NCBI GenBank assembly: GCA_947396885.1
Contig: OX377204.1
Location: forward strand, 96,358,728-96,422,727
Source of the DNA: Heligmosomoides polygyrus polygyrus
Lineage: Eukaryota; Nematoda; Chromadorea; Rhabditida; Heligmosomidae
Direction of reading: 5' to 3'
DNA length: 64,000 nucleotides
Both the position numbers and the translations under genes were made by a program. Under the pieces are notes generated by a model. The model made no database searches, was not told the origin of the DNA, and was given only the letters and a program-made list of their open reading frames with translations. Below are positions 11,490 through 22,726 of the stretch, one piece after another. Each line of letters begins with the position of its first letter. Position 1 is the first letter of the stretch.

Positions 11490-11880
11490 TCTCCTTCTTC
11501 TTCTCCGCGGCTATCGTTTTTCCGCATTTCTGCCTCGTCCGCCTCATCTTCCTATTCGCCGTGGCCTTGTTCTTCCTCTTCAAAGTCGCTCCTCTTCTGC
11601 TTCTTCTTCTTCCTTTTCTGTTTCTTCCCACTATTAATAACCTTCGTCATCTTCCTCTTCTTCTTTGTCTTCCTTTCTTTCTTCTTTACTTCTGTCGTGG
11701 TTTTATTTCTCGCCTTCTTCTTTTCCTAATGTTTCTACTTTCGTCTTTTTTATTCATCAACGTTCTGACACATTCCTCTTCATATTCCTTTTCTTCTTCA
11801 GCGTCTTGCAGACTTTCCTACCGTTGGTGTCACTGTTTTTCCTCATCTTCTTCCTTTTCTTTTCCTTTTAAGTGCCGTTC
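11490..11880. repeat. long TTC/CT-rich pyrimidine tract
   Basis: About 390 bp of impure TTC, TCC and CT runs. The open frames rich in F, L and S across it are composition artefacts. Confidence 0.8.
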
Positions 11881-12109
11881 TTGTAATCTTTTCAAGTTCT
11901 TCCCCACCAGAGCGTATAGTCCCAAACAGCTACAGATTTTCCTTTTATTCGAGTAAAATCAAGCGAAAAATGTAAAGTTATAGTTGTATTTTCTGTTTCA
12001 CCTTATTTCGAGACGAATATTTTTGGTAATTCATGACGATTGTATATGTGCTAATATTTGTTTTTGTTTTTTTGTTTTTGCTAGAGATTTTGTTTTACAA
12101 CTGGTGTTG

Positions 12110-12955
12110 CATAGAATTGTATGTGACTCACAAGAAGAGCCTCCAGAGTGGCGGTGAGCTTTTGCGACGCAATTTTTACGGGATGTAGGGTCCCGTGGGG
12201 GAAGTCCAAAACCTTGGTTAATTTTTTCGGAATGCTCTTCTGTAGTCGAAAAAGGCGTGTGGAAGCGTGAGCGTGACGTTCATGACGCCTTGCTGCCACC
12301 CCACCGAATGTGGTCCGTGGGCGCAGTGGATAGCGATATCGCCTCTCGGCTGCACCGAGCGGGTTTTTACGGTTCGTCTTCCGGTATCGCCAATGTTTTT
12401 GCACACATCGGGTCGTTATTATTATTATGTGCTTGCGTGATTAAAGGAGTCAATTTATACACCATTAATGCTTTTAGTACATGTTAAGTTTTTACCGGTA
12501 TCAAATCAAATTCATGACCTATCCCGTGAAGTGCATGTGTTTGCATGCATTTACGGTATCGTTGTTGATATGATACGGTGTAGATACGATCCATTAGTGG
12601 GTATCTCAAATGAAAGCAAGAAAGAACTGCATTTATTTACTCCTGTGATCATGCAAGCGCATAATAATAGCGACCCGATGTCTGCAAAAACTATGGACAT
12701 ACCGGAGGTCGAACCGCAAACCCACTCGGTGCGGTCGAGAGATGACATCACTACCCACTGCGCCAACGACCACTTCAGCAAGGTGGCAGCAGGGCGTGAT
12801 GAACTTCGCGCACACGCTTCCAGACGCCTTTTTTCGACCATTGAAGCGCATTCCGAAACAATTAACTACGGTTTTGGACTCCCCACACGGGACCCTACTT
12901 CCCGTAAAAATTGCGTCGCAAAAGCTTTTGAGGCTCTCCTTGTCAGTCGGTAGGA
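12110..12955. mobile_element. foldback made of two inverted SINE family C copies
   Basis: The left arm (12130-12440) is the reverse complement of the right arm (12640-12940), with scattered mismatches. Each arm has TTTTGCGACGCAATTTTTAC and ATGTAGGGTCCCGTG, then a tRNA-like stretch with GGCGCAGTG (A box) and GGTTCGACCTCCGG (B box, right arm). A single diverged copy lies at 23915-24160. The spacer is AT-rich. The 161-residue frame across the right half is not a gene. Confidence 0.7.
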
Positions 12956-13240
12956 GGCGGCGATTTCGCTCTCACTAGTTTTCATTTTAAGGTTCAATTC
13001 AGGCCTCTGGTTGTTTTAATAGACAGCATGGTGCACATGCACAACTTTAAGCTCTTCATTGTTCAAAAACTTACTGACTTAATTCATAGTGTCGTGTAGA
13101 ACTAGAATGCACGACATATTCCGAAGGAATTGATTAGTTCCAGTTCTTTTCTTTTTTCATACATTCATAGATCCGTTCTTCGAAATCAGAAGGCTTCTGC
13201 CGAATTCTTCTTTTTCTTCGGTGTTTTTCGGTGTCATTGT
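12956..13240. repeat. spacer with isolated SINE B-type 3' end
   Basis: The stretch 13076-13140 (AATTCATAGTGTCGTG, GAATGCACGACATATTCCGA) matches the 3' end of the family B copy at 11390-11440. Nothing is recognisable elsewhere. Confidence 0.5.
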
Positions 13241-13612
13241 CGTTGAGCTGGCTCATGCATGTCATAGCATGGGCCGAACAAACTCTCAGCGCAGCTTTTC
13301 ACGACATCGGAGTCTAAATAGAATGCGTGGCGCATTCTAAAACTATTGATTGATTTTTCTATTTCTACTATTGGATTTGTGGATAACCCTACAGAGTCTA
13401 AATAGAATGCGTGGCGCATTCTAAAACTATTGATTGATTTTTCTATTTCTATTATTGGATTTGTGGATAACCCTACAAATCCAATAATAGAAATAGAAAA
13501 ATCAATAAATAGTTTTAGAATGCGCCACGCATTCTATTTAGACTCCGATGTCGTGAAAAGCTGCGCTGAGAGTTTGTTCGGCCTATGCTATGCCATGCAT
13601 GAAGCAGCTCAA
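13241..13612. repeat. palindromic element with three copies of the conserved hairpin
   Basis: The outer arms (GTTGAGCTGGCTCATGCATG at 13241 and its complement ending near 13612) enclose two direct copies of a ~84-bp unit and one inverted copy. Each copy contains GAATGCGTGGCGCATTC or its complement, at 13321-13337, 13405-13421 and 13518-13534. The centre is a smaller hairpin (ATTATTGGATTTGT ... ACAAATCCAATAAT). Confidence 0.85.
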
Positions 13613-13617
13613 CGATC

Positions 13618-13912
13618 GGGCGCGTGTAGCACAGTCGGAGGAGGCGCGACTGTCGCGTGCACCCGTACCAGGTTCCTGGTTCGGATCTCCCGCCCAGGCC
13701 AACCAAGCCTTCCATCCCTACGGGGTCGGTGAATTGGTACTAGACTTCTCTGGGAAGGATAAAGCGCTGACTTGTTCATCGGCTGGCCACCGCAAGTCAT
13801 TGTATGGCCAAATACGCATTCATGTAGCCTCCACGACATCCCGTAGAAGTAGAATGCGCTGGCGCATTCCAGAAGGGATTGAGTAACGCCGTCCTTTATC
13901 CTTTATCCTTAT
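13618..13912 (+). mobile_element. SINE family A
   Basis: Well-kept copy: TAGCACAGTCGGAGGAGG, a B box region GGTTCCTGGTTCGGATCTCC, full body, hairpin with ATGCGCTGGCGCAT, and a TTTATCC tail. It sits directly beside the palindrome at 13241-13612. Confidence 0.9.
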
Positions 13913-13959
13913 TATTGGATTAAAGCCGAAGACTGGTGTGTAAATTCATGTGTCGCAAA

Positions 13960-14060
13960 GACTACTAGAGGCGCCTGTTCGCCCGCAAACGAACTGATGG
14001 GGTGGTCTCCGGGATCGTTGATGAGAGCGTGGCGCATCCCAGAGGGAGTAATCAGCGTAT
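13960..14060 (+). repeat. isolated SINE 3' module
   Basis: GAGAGCGTGGCGCATCCCAG near 14025 with flanks like those of family A 3' ends. The rest of the element is missing. Confidence 0.45.
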
Positions 14061-14830
14061 TCGGCTGGAGAGTTTGGACCGAATTCTCATCCCTTGCAGA
14101 GATCCTTATTCTCCGGAATTCTTCGAGACAACAGGCCACCTCTTACTTCCAAGTGGTGGGAAACATGGCGCATTTCCTTCAGACTTGCACTGGACCGAAG
14201 CTGAACTCTGTGAGAGTGGTGACAGCGACAGGGCTTCTTGTCACTGCGCTGCGCCTCGTCGTGACCTTCGTCGAGGTGCGAAACACAGCGTCTCATGTCC
14301 ATCAGACGTGCCGGCGGCGTTTGTCGAGAGGGGGTTTCTCAGGAAATTGCCGCCCGCCGTCCAACAAATGACGGGAGGAGACACGACGAATGGGGATGTG
14401 CTCGTCGTCGTCCTCGTCGTCGTCGGCCGCAGCCGAAGCGGCGGCGGTAGGAGCAGGAGATAGGGGCGAGGGAGGCGGCTAATGGAGATTTCTAATGGAA
14501 ATCCTTTTGCTTCTTCGCCATTCAATATCGCCCCCCCCCCCCGCCACCCTCCTTCGCGGCCGCCGCCGCAGCCACCTCCGCGCCGTCGACGCGCTTCATA
14601 CTCCTCTCGATGAGATGGGAGAACGGCTAGATGCCTGGTCAGATGCCTTCTGCCGGCTGCCTGGCTGCGCTTTATCGGGCTCGACCATGGCCGGCTCTTC
14701 ATGACCCGTGTGTCGTCGTGCTCGTCATCCGACTCCCGAGGGAGACACCCACACCGCCGCCATCCGGCGCCTCCGTCCACCCGCGTCCCGTCTGATTCAC
14801 TATTATTGTTGACAGATCGAGCTTATCCTC
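14061..14830. other. GC-rich island, possible exon or regulatory DNA
   Basis: A second island of raised GC with CGTCGTC runs, a C10 run near 14532 and GCGGCGG tracts. Several frames are open on both strands. One segment (14190-14278, from TTCCTTCAG to CGTCGAG|GTGCGA) is bounded by splice-like signals and open in two frames. I recognise no protein. The low-complexity 179-residue minus frame is probably composition-driven. Confidence 0.3.
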
Positions 14831-15384
14831 CTGTGCATCATTGATCGCACCCACACTCGGTGCGACTCACTTCTGCATTATGGACGCTTCTGCGCTGCCC
14901 CTGCTCCACACGTCCACGCTCTCTCCGCGGTGTGGCCGTCCGTCTCGATTCTGGCGCGCTCTCGTTCCGAGTAAAGCGTGGGATCTGATCATTGAACCCT
15001 TCGCACAGCAGCTTCCTTGAACGGACAACTGATATATTAGCTTGAATTCTTCCTGATCTATCCTAGTCAGGAGGGAGCAACCGTATAGTGTCGGTTGGAT
15101 ACGCCTTCCTTTGCCACACCCTACATTTTCGCTTATACGATAGATTCAATTGCTGTTTCGTGATGCCTGGGCTTTTCCTTTAAATTCAGCGAATGTGCAA
15201 GAATTCATTTAATCTGGAAGATATTCGGTTTGATTTCAAAACCGTCAGGCATGCTTAGAAAAGCGTCCGATTTGATGTGAAATATCTTCCAAACGGCGCG
15301 AAAATGATTGTTCTCCATCGATTAGGAGAACAGAGAGCCCCGGCAGTCCAGCAGAAGAGGCTGAACTGTCCATCTACTGTCCGT
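14831..15384. other. no recognisable feature
   Basis: Mixed-composition spacer. I see no repeat boundary or coding signal. Confidence 0.3.
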
Positions 15385-15676
15385 GGCGTGTAGCGCAGTG
15401 GGAGGACGTACTGACTGTCGCGCGCACCCGATATCAGGTTCCTGGTTCGGACTTCGCGCCCAGGCAAACCGAGCCTTCCATCTTTCCGGGGTCGGTGAAC
15501 TGATACCAGACTTGTCTGGGAAGGATAATGCGCTGACTTGTTCATCGGCCGCCCACCACAAGTCACTGTGTGGCCAAACACGCATTCAGGTCGCCTCCAC
15601 GACATCCCGTAGAAGTAGAGTGCGTGGCTCATCCCAAAAGGGATTGAGTAACGTCGCCCTTTATCGTTATCCTTTA
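15385..15676 (+). mobile_element. SINE family A
   Basis: Complete order: TAGCGCAGTGGGAGG, GGTTCCTGGTTCGGACTTCG, body, hairpin with one stem change (GTGCGTGGCTCATCCC), and tail TTTATCGTTATCC. Confidence 0.88.
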
Positions 15677-16164
15677 CCTGCAGATTCATACTGACCTTCT
15701 CGCCCCATCTTCATGTGGTATTGAGTCGCTCATAAAAACCAAAAAATATTGATCGATTTCAATTGATTGATATCGACTGTTTTCAATAATTGATTTTGGT
15801 CACCGCTTACCACGGTAGGACCATCATCAAGTGCTCCTATTATTAGGAGCCATGGTTAAACTCCATGGGAACCGCCTTTCCAGCGTTGCGTAGCTCCTGA
15901 CGTCGACTTGACGCCGAATCGGCTCCCTAGCAGGGTGTGACGGTCCAATAAATCTTCCAGCATGTCCAATTTCAAACAGAACTGGAACGCACGGCGCGAT
16001 CCAACACCAGTACCAAAGGCACAGGGCTAGCTAGTCTCGAACGTCTGGTCTTCGTGTCTTGAGCACCGTAGTAGCTATACGTTCTATGTTCTTTGTTTGC
16101 GGATGCGCCATACTTTCGACTTCATCAACTTTCGCAACGATTTTCCCATGCATTCTTCTGAATT
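15677..16164. other. spacer with ATCGAT-rich stretch and a SINE 3' remnant
   Basis: 15730-15800 is rich in ATTGATCGATTT-like motifs. 15965-16010 holds GGAACGCACGGCGCGATCC, a degraded 3' module. Nothing else is recognised. Confidence 0.4.
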
Positions 16165-16446
16165 GGCGCGTGTAGCGCAGTCGGAGGAAATGCCGGCTGT
16201 CGCGTGCACCCGATACCAAGCTCCTAGTTCGGATTTTCCGCCCAGGCTAACCGAGCCTTCCATCCCTCCGCAGTCGGTGAATTGCTACCAGACCTCTCTG
16301 CTAAGGATGAAGCGCCGGCTTGTTCATCGGTGGCCACCGCAATTCACTGTATGGTAAAACGCATTTAAATCGCCTCCACGGCATCCCGTGGAAGTAGAAT
16401 GCGTGGCGCATCCCAAAAAAGATTTGAATGATGCCGTCTTTTATCC
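16165..16446 (+). mobile_element. SINE family A
   Basis: TAGCGCAGTCGGAGG, a B box weakened to CTCCTAGTTCGGATTTTCC, body, hairpin GAATGCGTGGCGCATCCC, and tail TTTTATCC. Confidence 0.88.
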
Positions 16447-16798
16447 TCTTTTTTTGTCTTGAAGAGGTGTAAATGTAAAGGGGCAGCTTCCGTTATTCCA
16501 ACGATGTCTGACTCGCTATCGAGACTCGCTGATCTGCCCGTATACGTCATCGGGTCCCTTGATCCCTCACTGACGGCGCATTTTGCCACAGAACCACCCT
16601 TTTATAGGATGATCTGGATTTTTCTCCAGGTGTTCTCAAGTGGAATGGATATAGGCTGTTTATACTTCATATTAGGATTATATTTCTTTTTTCATCAACC
16701 TTCAATCTTATATTTATAATTAAACAACTTTAAAAGTTGCAAAATCATGCGGACGTTGTTTAGTTGTTGTTTCTTTTAGTTTTTTTTAGTATCCGCAA
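16447..16798. other. AT-rich, no recognisable feature
   Basis: No repeat or coding signal seen. Confidence 0.3.
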
Positions 16799-17660
16799 TT
16801 CATTCATTCATTCATTCATTTATTACATGGTATATGCCATGTGTTAAAACAACAAAACTAAAGACAACAAAAAAAACACTAAACAAACTAAAATAGGGAA
16901 CAATAACAAGGACTATTACGAAAAAGGAGCGAGGAACTAAAATAACCAAAACATTGTAGGAGAGAAATGAGACATTCTGCAGAAGCAAAGTTCGGGATCT
17001 GGAACGACATACTGGCACGCCAACGCCAGCGGAAGCTGGACAGTCAACGGCGGAGAGCCTTCCTAGCGGAAATTTTGAAGACAGACAGCTTTTCCGGCAA
17101 AACAGCGGTCTTGATCAAGCGCACAAAATTAGACCCGGCACGATTTGCAAAAAAGCGACATCTTGTTTCTGTACGAGCCCTGGAGTACGACAACTTGATT
17201 GAACCCCCTCTAGTTACAGATGGCAGCAATTTGAAAAACCTATCGCAGCTCATACGAGTAAAACCCTTGATAAGTTTGTACACCATAATCAAATCATAGA
17301 ATTTCCTACGAAATGCCAAAGATTCTAGGCCCAACAGCTTATTTCTGTGGGCATAATTAGGTATACAGGAATAATCATAATTAAGAGTACGCAGTAAAAC
17401 CTTTCTTGTAAAACTGTTCTGTACAGCCTCAATTTTATTGGAGTCTCGAACCTTAGTGGGGTTGAAAACCGATGTGCCGTATTCTAGAATAGGCCTAACG
17501 TACGTTTTATAGGCTCGTACTAAAACTTGGGGGTCAGAAGTAGAGAGACCTTTAAAGAGGTTAAATAGACGTCTGCTTGCTTTATTCGCAACATACTCAC
17601 AGTGCTTAGCAACATACTCACAGTGCTCATTGTCGATTTCTTGTTTGGTTTGAGGTACAC
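16799..17660 (-). mobile_element. CR1/Jockey-like LINE, 3' end of reverse transcriptase
   Basis: On the minus strand an open stretch from about 17640 to 17044 encodes the C-terminal part of a CR1/Jockey-type reverse transcriptase: ANKASRRLFNLFKGL, then YKTYVRPILEYGTSVFNP, NKIEAVQNSFTRK, GLESLAFRRKFYDLIMVYKL and a final KLSVFKISARKAL before a stop. This order is typical of the thumb/C-terminal region. The 3' UTR ends in a short (TTCA)n tail at 16799-16825. It is 5'-truncated. A second member lies at 52257-52840. Confidence 0.85.
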
Positions 17661-18139
17661 TTTACCTCAGCAGCAATTAAGATCGATAATTATCGATCGA
17701 CACCCATAAATCGATCAATGTGGCCTGTTTGTTCTCTTGCGCGTAACAGTCATTGACCGCTAGACGATACGTATTAACCGAGTGGTGTCCACTTTCTCTT
17801 GCTTTTTCGAGTACGACATAAGCTCCTCTGGTCAACGGAATAATATGAACAAATTTGGTCCAAAATTTTGCTGATGAACTGTAAGTTATATACCGCTTCA
17901 TTTTTCGATTAATTTTTAGCACGTATTTTTGTATTTGCACAGCCGTCTAGCACAACGCCAAAGGGAGCGCCAAACGAAGTAGTGGACGGGAGACTCGGCC
18001 TCATTCCCTTTCTCATGTCAACTCGTCCCAATTTGCTTGGAATGTAAAGAGTAAAACTGTCCGACAGATTCTGCCCGACAGGATGCATCTTGGGATTTTT
18101 CGCTATTTGTATTGTATTTCGCCCGAATCGATTCAAAGT
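17661..18139. other. no recognisable feature
   Basis: Contains ATCGATAATTATCGATCG near 17690 but no element boundary or gene. Confidence 0.3.
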
Positions 18140-18330
18140 TCAAATCCTGCCCCAACCCACCCTTTTATCCTTTGGGCGTTTGGGAATGGATAACAGATAC
18201 GATCGGGAAGGATAGAAGTCTAACGTCTTCATAGGCCGGTCACCGTAAGCCCTTGTACAGGCCGAATGCTGTTTCAAATCCTCTACGATAGCCCGCAGGA
18301 GTAGAATCTGTGGCGCTTCCCAGACATTGA
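18140..18330 (+). mobile_element. SINE-A relative, diverged
   Basis: B box remnant TTCAAATCCTGCC, body GATCGGGAAGGATAGAAGTC, GGCCGGTCACCGTAAGCC, and the 3' module TCTACGATAGCCCGCAGG with GTGGCGCTTCCC. An inverted relative is at 18845-18995. Confidence 0.6.
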
Positions 18331-18640
18331 TTTGTTTACATCGAGCAAATCAGATTGTTCTTCAGGTTCCATTCCGCCCCAGGTAGAGCGGACCTTCTGC
18401 TTTGGAGATGTCTCTTTCCTATTTTTCCATTTTGAGGTACGGTACGGACCGTTGTCGTACACATCAACCTCTGAAAATTACTTCCCTTATAGGCCAAACG
18501 CCATCAGATCAAACTGTCAAAATTGCGCCCACCATATCAACTATATCCAGTAGTAGTAAGGTGCATGGCGCACTCTGGCAGGGATCATCGTCGACGGTCT
18601 TCCTCCATTCATTCTCTATTTTTCTCTGAAAATTCGCTTA
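18331..18640 (+). repeat. SINE-like 3' module and flank
   Basis: 18520-18590 carries a 3' module (ATCCAGTAGTAGTAAGGTGC, ATGGCGCACTC) after a body segment (CCCTTATAGGCCAAACGCC) that is not family A. Confidence 0.45.
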
Positions 18641-18844
18641 TATTTGCAGATAAACTGTTCTCTTGAGTGCTGGTCCTATACCGGCCGTATCTTTTGGCCT
18701 TTACGCGACAAGGAAAACACAGAAGAACGCCTTTTCCGCAACTTATCGGTAGCTCTCTTCAAACTGAGTGTTTCGGATATTTGGATATTTTATTCATTCC
18801 CCGGGTTGTACTACTACGGGCTCTCGTAGGGTATTTGAATTAGG

Positions 18845-18995
18845 ATTCGGCCTGTACAGGGGCTTACGATGACCGACCTTTGAAGAAGTTAGACTTCGAT
18901 CCCTCCTGATCGTATGTGTTATCCGTTCCTAAACGATCAACTGGATGAGTTGGGGTGGGATTCGAACTATGAATCGATTCGGACGAAATTTATCT
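18845..18995 (-). mobile_element. SINE-A relative, inverted copy
   Basis: The reverse complement of the 18140-18330 body: CGGCCTGTACAGGGGCTTAC, CGATCCCTCCTGATCGTATG, GGGTGGGATTCGAACTATG. It lacks the 3' module. Confidence 0.6.
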
Positions 18996-19089
18996 ATTCT
19001 CGTTACATTTGATGCGCTTTTTTCCGCCCAATTACCAAAATAAGCGGGCGGTATGTGGTCTCTTTTATCTTCGAAACTCGATGAAAAAT

Positions 19090-19480
19090 GAGTGTGTGGC
19101 GCATACAGTTGTGCTTTTGAGAAATCTTATCGGACCAGTGTGTGAAGCGATTCATTCGATGATGAAAAAATTCGAGCGAATAAAGGAACCTATTTATTCG
19201 CTTATCAGTTTTTTCGCATAATCGAAAATCGAATAAACCCCATTTTTCGAGTATTAGAATAGTCGAACAATTTGTTCGAATTACGTTCTGTGTTAGAAGG
19301 TTTGAAGTTTGTTCGATTTTCGAATAATGTTCGAATATGGCTCCCTCTGATGTTCGAATCCGAACGAATATTCGAAAATCTAGAAATATCGAATATTCGA
19401 CTATCCGAATAAATATTCGAGTTAAATATTCGTATATTATTTGTAATCGTTCGAGCACAAGTGTAGTCGTGCACTCCAAG
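19090..19480. repeat. TTCGAA-rich degenerate palindromic tract
   Basis: Dense ATTCGAATA and TTCGAAT motifs in both orientations. Frames rich in I, R, S and N on both strands are by-products. A related tract is at 38440-38640. Confidence 0.7.
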
Positions 19481-19549
19481 TAGACCCCTTGGTACTATTG
19501 TACTTTCGGGACTTCAGAGGTCCAGAAGAGGTCGAAAAAATGCTTCAGT

Positions 19550-20110
19550 CCAAACTTGGCCTGTGCGGGTTATTTAGGGTGCCGATCACGGATCTGGCAT
19601 CCATTTTTCGTTCTACGCTGGAGTACGGTAGGTTACGGTAGGTACCGGTGACTAAGGCTGCCAAGGTCGAGGTCGCCTATGGGGCTATTTGGGGTGCCGA
19701 TCACGGATCTGGCATCCATTTTTCGTTCTACGCTGGAGTACGATAGATTACGGTAGGTACCGGTGACTAAGGGTGTTGAGGTCATAATCACCGATTTCGC
19801 CCAAAGTTCGTCTACAGGTGTTATGTGGGGCGCTACGGCAGTTGCACAGGATGCAAATGGTCCCGTAGCGATCGCCTGAAAGAGTGCGCAAATTTGAGGG
19901 AACAATTTTGCGGAAAACTCTTCGATAGGCGAGGGTTTAGTCGAGGGCAACAATATAAGCATCATGGTTGTCCAGGCACTGTACCACAACCGCCGCCAAA
20001 ACTGCGATCGGTGATTATGACCTCGACAGCCTTAGTCACCGTTACCTACCGTAATCTACCGTAATCGGCCGAAATGTCAACAACGAATGTCAGTTTCGTG
20101 AACAGCGCCC
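19550..20110. repeat. duplicated element with TACGGTAGGTTACGG motifs
   Basis: GGTGCCGATCACGGATCTGG and TTTTTCGTTCTACGCTGGAG occur twice, about 115 bp apart (19579 and 19694). The right part (19985-20070) carries inverted ACCGTTACCTACCGTAATC, giving a foldback form. A further relative starts at 63770. Confidence 0.65.
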
Positions 20111-20175
20111 CAAATAACCCCCCCCCTAGGCAATGTTTGGGCGAAAAATGTTTTTCCGACCTCTCCTCGACCTCT

Positions 20176-20503
20176 GGGCCCGGATTCATCAAGCAATGGG
20201 TATAGCTAGGGATACCGTAAAGGAATCATACCCACTCCCAGCAATGAGCAGTGGCTACGAATATAATTCATGAAAGGAATCAAGGATAAGGTACAACTAG
20301 GCCTCTCGCGAAAACAGATGATTTTACTGGAGCGCTGGCGCGAATGAGTCGCGGGTATACGGATGTACCCACAACGATCGGCGGGTTTTCTCCACCCACT
20401 GATATACCCACGATTTGGCGGGTAAGGTTTATCATGAATCGTGGGTATGTCTACCCCTGTACCCTACATGCCCATGGGTATGCGCGTTGATGAATCCGGG
20501 CCC
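20176..20503. mobile_element. MITE family E
   Basis: Terminal inverted repeats GGGCCCGGATTCATCAA (left) and TTGATGAATCCGGGCCC (right) are perfect over 17 bp. The repeat extends through a related GGGTAT-rich stretch (AATGGGTAT / CATGGGTATGCG). About 328 bp, no coding capacity. Confidence 0.85.
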
Positions 20504-21095
20504 TGGAGTCCCGAAACCACAATAGTGCCGACCCCTTCTATATTGATCTTTATTTTCATTACGTTTTTCTCCTCTGCTGTAGCGGCTGGGCTGGGTATGA
20601 CAATCCCGTAGTGAGATACACCAAAGCCGAAGATTCGCCGTTCTGCCAACCGGCCGCCATTTCTGGGTTTGCATTTTTTATTTGAAAATCTCCATTATCC
20701 ACCGTTTCACTCCACCCCGGCGGTGTTCATTTAAGCAGATGTATTTGTTGAGAGCACAGCTTTTGTAAACGATGCGACGGTGTGTTTACATATGCGACGG
20801 CGGCGGGCGGTGGCGGCTCGTATCCGCGCGCCACCACACCACTTCGCCCCTCAATGCTGCTCCTCTTCACTCGCCTCTTCCGCCGCCGTTTTCAACAAAA
20901 CGACACACGCATGAGGCCTCCGATTCTCACGGTGCATATGTGGCCATGGTTTTGTCTCATCGGTGTCACACGGAGCTTTGAAGTCAAGCAATTTTCCTTT
21001 TCTGCTGAGAAATGTTCGTAATCTATCTGGTCGCGGGATTAGACTCACGAGGAAAGTGTCTGAATGGTACGCCAGAACGACAAGAACAAATACTA
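20504..21095. other. no recognisable feature
   Basis: A short GC-rich patch (20770-20890) in otherwise plain DNA. No repeat boundary. Open frames are short and unrecognised. Confidence 0.3.
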
Positions 21096-22471
21096 GGTTG
21101 GTCGAAAAGTCCTTGCAACACTACCACAACAATATTACAATACAATACAGTCGTGGAGGCGACATGAATGCGTATTGGGCCATACTATGACTTGCGGTGG
21201 CCAGCCGATGTACAAGTCAGTGCTTTATCCTTACCAGACAACTCTGGTACCAATTCACCGACCCCGGAAAGATGGAAGGCTTGGTTTGCCTGGGCCACGA
21301 TATATTCCCCATCCCAACTCCAAGATTCTGCCCCATCTTTCAGGCAGCCTTTCAATTTCTTTCCGCCAGAATTCCGAAGGCTGTGAGGAAAAGAATCCAG
21401 AAACCTCCTCCATCTCCAGTTGACGTCGAACAGCGAACTCTCTACCTCGAAGATGCTGCTTCAGAGCTCTGAGCAGGTGGTAGTCAGAAGGAGCGAGGCC
21501 TTGAGAGTACGGTGGATGGGGCAGAACTTCCCTCCCTAACTCCTGGATTTTCTCGCGACTCACTTTTGCGACCTGAAGACGTGCGTTGTAGTGCAGCAGG
21601 CAGACATCTTCCCGTTCTGGACGTTTTGGCGCATGGCGTCGGCCAAGCTCTGGAGCTGGGTATCGTAGACAGATGCTGTGACTGTGGTCTCACTATCCAG
21701 CAACTTCCAGTTAAGCATGCCTTCTGAGTCCCACTAGCAACACAGAAGTACCTTCTTTTCGTGGTGTTCACGTCTTGGTTGTCTTGGAGCCGGTTCTCCA
21801 CGCGGAGCCATTGGCTCTTGCGGGATGGTTAACGTAAAGAACCCAGTTTTGATCACCAGTAACAGTGCCCTTCAGAATGTTCTTTCTGTGCGGGCGAAGA
21901 ACCAGAGACTCAGCAACACTGATTCGGCATGCCTTGTCAGAGTCCCGCAGCTCGTGTGGTACCCAAGACGACAAAGCTCTGCGGTACCCAAGGATCTCCA
22001 GCTGCCTCACGAAGGTGCTTTGCGTACATCCAAGTGTCGCCGCCATTTCGCGAGTGGTCGAATTTGGCTTCACCATGAAGGCTTCGCGCAAGCTGTCTTC
22101 TTCCACAGCAGATGGGCGTCCGGAACGAGCTCGATCTTCGAGAGAGATATCTCCTGCTTTGAAGCGCTGATACCAACGGGCCACTGTGGAATAGCGAATG
22201 ACTTCCTCCTTGGATGCAGCGCCAAATGTTGGAGGCTGCAGTCCCAGCGGGATGGCCTTGCAGAAATTCGTCGTAGACGATAGGTCGTAGGACGCTGCTG
22301 CTTATCGTTGACATTGTTGCTCTATTCGTACTCGACGAGGCCCTTATGTAGTAAGCCTGAGAAAGCTTCGAATGCACTGTGACGTCACCACACAAGATCA
22401 ATACTGTAAGAGCTTTAACAAATTTAACAGGCAGTTGCATGAAGTGTTGCAAGACTCTTCGATCAGCCCAA
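21096..22471 (-). mobile_element. mariner element with degraded transposase and nested SINE piece
   Basis: The ends are related inverted repeats (left GGTTGGTCGAAAAGTCCTTG, right the complement of TTGGGCTGATCGAAGAGTCT) flanked by TA on both sides, as expected for Tc1/mariner. The minus strand encodes the transposase in pieces: an HTH part with ARWYQRFKAGDISLEDRARS and GRPSAVEEDSLREAF, a middle part with TGDQNWVLYVNHPA (catalytic D region), and a C-terminal part with VLPHPPYSQGLAPSDYHLLR (second catalytic D). Frameshifts and stops break it. A SINE-A piece (21150-21297) lies near the left end. Confidence 0.85.
21150..21297 (-). mobile_element. SINE family A fragment nested in mariner
   Basis: Reverse complement of the family A body: TGCGTATTGGGCCATACTAT, GGTGGCCAGCCGATGTACAA, GGAAGGCTTGGTTTGCCTGG. 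The tRNA head and 3' module are missing. It interrupts the 3' untranslated part of the mariner, so it arrived later. Confidence 0.75.
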
Positions 22472-22600
22472 TATCATAGGGAGAATCGCCATCCAATTAG
22501 TAGCAAAACATGCTCCGTTCTTGCCGATCCTTCACGCAGACAGGTAGGTGGCACCCAGAGTTGGTAGTAGTTAAGGGCCCGCAGGGTCGAGCTTACTACG
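22472..22600. other. no recognisable feature
   Basis: Short spacer between the mariner and the tRNA-like sequence. Confidence 0.3.
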
Positions 22601-22611
22601 CTGGCGCAAAG

Positions 22612-22692
22612 AGCTGCATGCCTGGCATGGGTAGTGCAGAGCCAGGGGTCCTGCTTCATGTCATAACGTCGGGGGTTCGATCCCCCTGCTAT
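22612..22692 (+). pseudogene. tRNA-like sequence (tRNA-Met-like or SINE head)
   Basis: A strong T arm/B box (CGGGGGTTCGATCCCCCTG) with a perfect 5-bp stem. Upstream, TGGGTAGTGCAGAGCC fits an A box, and TCATAACGTCG resembles the anticodon-variable part of a Met tRNA. The acceptor stem is not well paired, so I call it a tRNA pseudogene or the head of a SINE rather than a working tRNA. Confidence 0.4.
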
Positions 22693-22726
22693 GTATAGCT
22701 TTTGCACTTTTATCCTAACATCGAAT

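Noticed and set aside
14241..14780. 179-residue minus-strand frame
   Set aside because: Poly-Arg/Gly/Pro/Thr low complexity from GC-rich simple repeats, with no recognisable domain. Kept only as part of a possible regulatory or exon island.
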